DNA from: Pseudoclavibacter sp. RFBB5
GTDB taxonomy: Bacteria; Actinomycetota; Actinomycetes; Actinomycetales; Microbacteriaceae
Length of the DNA: 64,000 bases
Reading direction: 5' to 3'
Assembly (NCBI RefSeq): GCF_002931555.1
Contig: NZ_PSTZ01000003.1
Location: 124,001-188,000, forward strand
The notes below the pieces were generated by a model. The model did no database searches and was not told the DNA's origin. It saw nothing but the letters and a program-made list of their open reading frames with translations. Each line of letters starts with the position of its first letter. Position 1 is the first letter of the stretch. The translations under genes were made by a program, and so were the position numbers. Shown piece after piece: positions 60,887 to 64,000 of the stretch.

Positions 60887-62440
60887 ATGAGCGGTCGGAA
60901 GCATGTCTTCACGGAAGACCTGTACCTCGTGCTCGGCGTCTCCCGCAGCGCGTCGTTGGAGGAGATCCGACGAGTCGGGCGCGCGAGGCAGCGGGAATCG
61001 CATCCCGACCTCGGTGGAAGCTCCGACGACTTCGTGCGGGTCCGCCTCGCGGTCGAGGTGCTCACCGAGGAGAGCACTCGCCGAGAGCATGACGCCTGGC
61101 TCTCCGGCGGGGGCTCGCGCCGCGTCCGCTCACAGCAGCGAGCTCAATGGGCTCCGACGAGCAGACGCTCGGCGGGTGGCGGCGGCCGATTCCGCACGCC
61201 GCCTCGCTCCGGGGCGACGAAGGAATCCGCCACCTCAGCCCCGCGCCGCAGCGCGCACGCGGAACCCGCGACCCGCGACGCCCCGCCCCCTGCCCGCATC
61301 CCAGCCCAGAACTTCGACGTCCGACGCATGGCCTGGTTCCGCACGCGCTGGCCGGAGCACCCCGTGTACTGGCCGCCGGCGGCGGCCGCTCCGCGTCCGT
61401 TCACGCGGCGCGAGCTGACGGCAGTCTCGGTGCACGCGGCCATCGTCGTCATCGGCGCCCTCCTCCTCGTGCTCGACGTGTCGCTCGCGCGGCTCACCGT
61501 TCCGACGTTCGGGCCTGGCGCGGAGCCGACGATGTGGCCCGCCGTCCTCCTCTACGTGGGGTTGAGCGCGGCCTGGCTCGTCCTGCGGCTCAGGGTCCGC
61601 GCGAATCGCTGGGCACTGACCATGTGGCTCGCGACCCTCGTCATCGCCATCGCGGCGAGCGTGCTGTCGGCGACCCTCGGCGTCATGTCCCTGTTCGCCA
61701 CGACGGCAGGCATGCAGAACCCGGCCTTCGCGAGCCTGCTCGTGCAGGCCGCCATCTACCTCGCCGCGGCCGTGTCCGGCTACTTCGCGTGGTCGAGTCT
61801 CGCGCAGCGGCGCATCGCCGTCACCAGGGAACGGCTGCTGGTGCAGCTCGCGAACGAGTCAGCCCCGCCTGCCGCTGGTGGCAGGCGGGTCTGGGGTGAA
61901 CCAGGCCAGACGGCCATGGATGCGGGCGGCACTGCCGGCGGAACGAACCCCATGCGCGCCTTCCTCGCCCAGCGCTCCGTCGGCGAGCCGCTCGCTCAGC
62001 TTCTCCGCATCCCGGGCGTTCGCGTCGTGCACGGGCTGCGCGTCCCCGGCCAGAATGCCGGTTCGATCGCGCACGCCATCGTCAGCGGACGCAGGGTCGC
62101 GCTCGTCAACGACGAGCTGTGGGCGCCCGGCACGTACGGCATCTCGCGTGACGGTGAGCTCACGCACAACGGCGTCGCCTTCTCCTCACCCGCGGCCGAG
62201 TTCCCGCACGCCGTCGAGCGCTTCCACGAGCTGTTCGGGGAGATGTCCGAGGTTCGCGGCTGGATGACGGTCGTCGCGGAACGCGAGGGGCCCCTCGAGG
62301 TCGACAACGCGCTCACCTGGCAGCGAGTTCGCCTCGCCACGACGGAGTCGCTGCTGCGCGAAGTCGGCGACTGGCTCGCCGGCGACGGCAACCGGGTCGA
62401 CCGGCTGCTGCTGCGTGACCTGATCGCGCACAAGCGCTGA
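60887..62440 (+). CDS. J-domain membrane protein with a degenerate NERD-like C-terminal domain
   Basis: 517 residues. A J-domain at residues about 8-70 has its HPD tripeptide intact (RESHPDLGGSSDDF). A Ser/Arg/Pro-rich linker follows (70-150), then four hydrophobic segments between about 185 and 305 (AAIVVIGALLLVLDVSLARL, WPAVLLYVGLSAAWLVLRLR, ATLVIAIAASVLSATLGVMS, and LVQAAIYLAAAVSGYFAWSS). The C-terminal 150 residues resemble a nuclease-related NERD domain (VRVVHGLRVPGQNAGSIAHA, VALVNDELWAPGTY), but the expected Asp-His and Asp-x-Lys are replaced (IAH, VNDE). It may recruit DnaK to the membrane (inference). RBS GGGAGGGG. Confidence 0.72.
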   Translation: MSGRKHVFTEDLYLVLGVSRSASLEEIRRVGRARQRESHPDLGGSSDDFVRVRLAVEVLTEESTRREHDAWLSGGGSRRVRSQQRAQWAPTSRRSAGGGGRFRTPPRSGATKESATSAPRRSAHAEPATRDAPPPARIPAQNFDVRRMAWFRTRWPEHPVYWPPAAAAPRPFTRRELTAVSVHAAIVVIGALLLVLDVSLARLTVPTFGPGAEPTMWPAVLLYVGLSAAWLVLRLRVRANRWALTMWLATLVIAIAASVLSATLGVMSLFATTAGMQNPAFASLLVQAAIYLAAAVSGYFAWSSLAQRRIAVTRERLLVQLANESAPPAAGGRRVWGEPGQTAMDAGGTAGGTNPMRAFLAQRSVGEPLAQLLRIPGVRVVHGLRVPGQNAGSIAHAIVSGRRVALVNDELWAPGTYGISRDGELTHNGVAFSSPAAEFPHAVERFHELFGEMSEVRGWMTVVAEREGPLEVDNALTWQRVRLATTESLLREVGDWLAGDGNRVDRLLLRDLIAHKR

Positions 62441-62530
62441 CCCGGCCTCCGTCGCGCAGCCGACAGACAGCGCCACGGAATCATTCGTGCGACCGATCCC
62501 ACGGCATCCACCGCTGAGTAGCGTCGAAGC

Positions 62531-63760
62531 ATGAGCAACCACAGCATGACTCCGACCCCGACCGGCAGTGCTCCGCTCACCGAGCAGTCCGCCTCCGGCA
62601 GCAGCAGACTCACGTACGACCACGCGTTGAGCCCGATCGGCCGCGGGAAGGGGTGGTGGAGGGGCGTCCTCTTCATCGCGTTCCTCATCGTCGGCTTCTT
62701 CGTGACGTCCATGACGATCGGCGCCGTGGGCATCCTCATCTCCACCCTCACCGGTGAACTCAGCCCGGAGGCGCTCGGAGACGCGGTTGAGAGTGGCGTC
62801 ATCCCCATGACGCCCGCGATCTTCGTCACCAACAACCTCGCGCTCGCGGCGCTCCTCCCGCTGGCCTACCTCGGCCAGCGGATGCTGTTCGGCGTCCGAC
62901 CGGGCACCATCTCGTCGGTCACCGGCCGCTTCCGCTGGGCCTGGTTCCGCAAGCTCGCCCTGGTGATCGTTCCGGTCTTCGCCGTCTACTCGGCCGCGCT
63001 GTTCCTGCTCGAGCCCGCCGAGCTCAACATCGATGGCACGGCGATGCTCATGCTCGTCTTCGTGCTGCTCACGACGCCCTTCCAGGCCGCCTCCGAGGAG
63101 TACGTGGCCCGCGGCGGCTTCCAGCGCGCGGCCGGCTCGTGGTTCGCTGGCCCGCAGCTTTCCTTCATCGTCGGAACCGCCCTCTCTGCGACGCTCTTCT
63201 GCCTCGCGCACGGCGCGGGTGACTGGTGGCTCATCGGGTACTACTTCTTCTTCGGCGTGATCATGTCGGTCACCGTCAAGTACACGGGCGGGCTCGAGAG
63301 CGCCGTGCTCATCCACTCTGCGAACAACGTCATGCTGTTCATCCCGGCCGTGCTGACCGGCCAGCTCAGCGAGGGCATCGACCGCTCCGCGGGTGCGGGT
63401 GGACCGATCATGCTCCTCCCGGCCGCGTTCCTGGCCATCGTCGCCGCCTTTGTGATCTGGCGTGCGAAGAAGGACGGCATCGAGACCACGACGGCCCCGC
63501 TCGTCACCGCGAAGCAGCGTCGCGAGGCCGAGGCTCGGGCCGCCTACGAACTGCACGCTCAGCAGCAGGCGCAACTCGCACAGCAGGCCGCGCAGCAGCC
63601 GATGCAGACCTACGGCGACGCGCCGAATCAGGCCTACGGTCAGGCTGCGAGCCAGCAGCCCGGCCAGGTGCCGAACCAGCACTACGGCCAGGCCCCGAAC
63701 CAGGGTCAGCCGCAGCCGGGTTCGACGCCGCCGGCTGGCACGAACCAGCGTCCCGAGTAG
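62531..63760 (+). CDS. CPBP-family intramembrane metalloprotease with Gln/Pro-rich tail
   Basis: 409 residues. About eight transmembrane segments; CPBP motif 1 is EEYVARGGFQRA (EExxxR), motif 2 LFCLAHGAGD, motif 3 LIHSANNVMLF, supplying the Glu and His ligands of Rce1-type glutamic/metallo-proteases. After the last helix a cytoplasmic tail of about 80 residues is rich in Gln, Asn, Pro and Tyr with recurring APNQ/YGQA units. ATG 6 nt after TAGCGT (62519-62524), leaderless. Substrate unknown. Confidence 0.9.
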   Translation: MSNHSMTPTPTGSAPLTEQSASGSSRLTYDHALSPIGRGKGWWRGVLFIAFLIVGFFVTSMTIGAVGILISTLTGELSPEALGDAVESGVIPMTPAIFVTNNLALAALLPLAYLGQRMLFGVRPGTISSVTGRFRWAWFRKLALVIVPVFAVYSAALFLLEPAELNIDGTAMLMLVFVLLTTPFQAASEEYVARGGFQRAAGSWFAGPQLSFIVGTALSATLFCLAHGAGDWWLIGYYFFFGVIMSVTVKYTGGLESAVLIHSANNVMLFIPAVLTGQLSEGIDRSAGAGGPIMLLPAAFLAIVAAFVIWRAKKDGIETTTAPLVTAKQRREAEARAAYELHAQQQAQLAQQAAQQPMQTYGDAPNQAYGQAASQQPGQVPNQHYGQAPNQGQPQPGSTPPAGTNQRPE

Positions 63761-63792
63761 CGCCGGTCGCTCGGCCGAACCCCCGGTACGAC

Positions 63793-63835
63793 GAAGCCCC
63801 TCGAGATGGAACCAGCGTCCATCGCGAGGGGCTTC
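63793..63835. terminator. Bidirectional terminator after the CPBP gene
   Basis: 18-bp arms (63793-63810 and 63818-63835) with one mismatch, 7-nt loop ACCAGCG; arms begin GAAGCCCCTCG. It stands between convergent genes, and its CCATCGCGAGGGG right arm is shared with the terminator at 3920. Confidence 0.9.
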
Positions 63836-63841
63836 TCCGCG

Positions 63842-64000
63842 TCAGCGGGCGTCGAACGCGTGCTTCGCCTCGGCCGCGAGGCTCGGTTCTCGGAACACGG
63901 CGAGGGCGGTCGCCGCGAGCATCCGAGCCCCGTCAGCGATGGTCGCCGAGGCGTTCGGACCATCCGCGGCCTCGGCGAACTCCCTCGTGTGGGTGACCCC
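63842..64000 (-). CDS. M20-family metallopeptidase/amidohydrolase, C-terminal end (runs off the window)
   Basis: The last 52 codons of a leftward gene, ending in TGA at 63842. GVTHTREFAEAADGPNASAT followed by IADGARMLAATALAVF matches the C-terminus of M20D-type amidohydrolases (AbgB, IAA-amino acid hydrolase), where the His of the HTxxF motif is a metal ligand. Too short for a substrate guess. Confidence 0.55.
   Translation of the reverse strand, partial: GVTHTREFAEAADGPNASATIADGARMLAATALAVFREPSLAAEAKHAFDAR

Overview
The window is about 70% GC with strong third-position GC bias. It uses the C5 route to 5-aminolevulinate and the coproporphyrin-dependent end of haem synthesis (ChdC present), has many GTGA/ATGA overlapping starts, and has many promoters whose -10 box lies 6-8 nt before the start codon (leaderless mRNAs). 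All of this points to an actinobacterium, most likely of the Microbacteriaceae. The genus cannot be fixed from the sequence alone. I saw no rRNA, tRNA, CRISPR array, transposase, integrase or prophage; this looks like ordinary chromosome, unusual mainly for its small intergenic repeats.

Layout. 1-4.5 kb: truncated LysE-type exporter, MATE efflux protein, M13 metallopeptidase, small lipoprotein. 4.9-16.6 kb: haem locus, hemA facing left and hemE-cgoX-[three small envelope genes]-chdC-cpfC-hemC-hemD-hemB-hemL facing right, with nearly every step from glutamyl-tRNA to haem except coproporphyrinogen formation by HemF/HemN, which is not here. 16.6-20.1 kb: DedA/VTT protein, azoreductase divergent from an HxlR regulator with a clear shared operator, AcuI-type reductase, GNAT. 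20.2-26.2 kb: branched-chain amino acid ABC importer, binding protein on + and livHMGF on -, convergent. 26.5-29 kb: tRNA hydroxylase TrhO, AlkA-like glycosylase, Hsp20 under a CIRCE element. 29-45.8 kb: a pentose/xyloglucan-type sugar region: xylA-xylB, ROK regulator, CUT1 ABC importer without its own ATPase, GH31 alpha-xylosidase, GH1 beta-glucosidase, ChvE-MmsA-MmsB monosaccharide importer and a second ROK regulator. 46-51.8 kb: KAS III-like enzyme, META lipoprotein, ankyrin protein, AraC regulator, MFS and AI-2E-family transporters. 51.9-56.2 kb: GntR-prpD-prpB-prpC 2-methylcitrate operon. 56.3-64 kb: ArsR and MarR regulators, an orphan winged-helix protein, upp, tadA, a stand-alone CDF-tail-like protein, proC, a J-domain membrane protein with a degenerate NERD-like tail, a CPBP protease with a Gln/Pro-rich tail, and the C-terminal end of an M20 peptidase.

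The most interesting non-coding signal is a family of six intergenic palindromes, each exactly 64 bp between TCGGGATGG and CCATCCCGA ends (at 4701, 17288, 45818, 45932, 46060 and 56237). They come with two interchangeable centres (GGGAA-NN-TTCCC or GGATGG-N-GTGCAC-N-CCATCC) and always lie 3' of genes. A second, unrelated 116-bp repeat is duplicated at 21635 and 21791. The regulatory text is unusually readable here: HxlR, MarR, GntR and CIRCE operators, and strong terminator hairpins at many gene ends.
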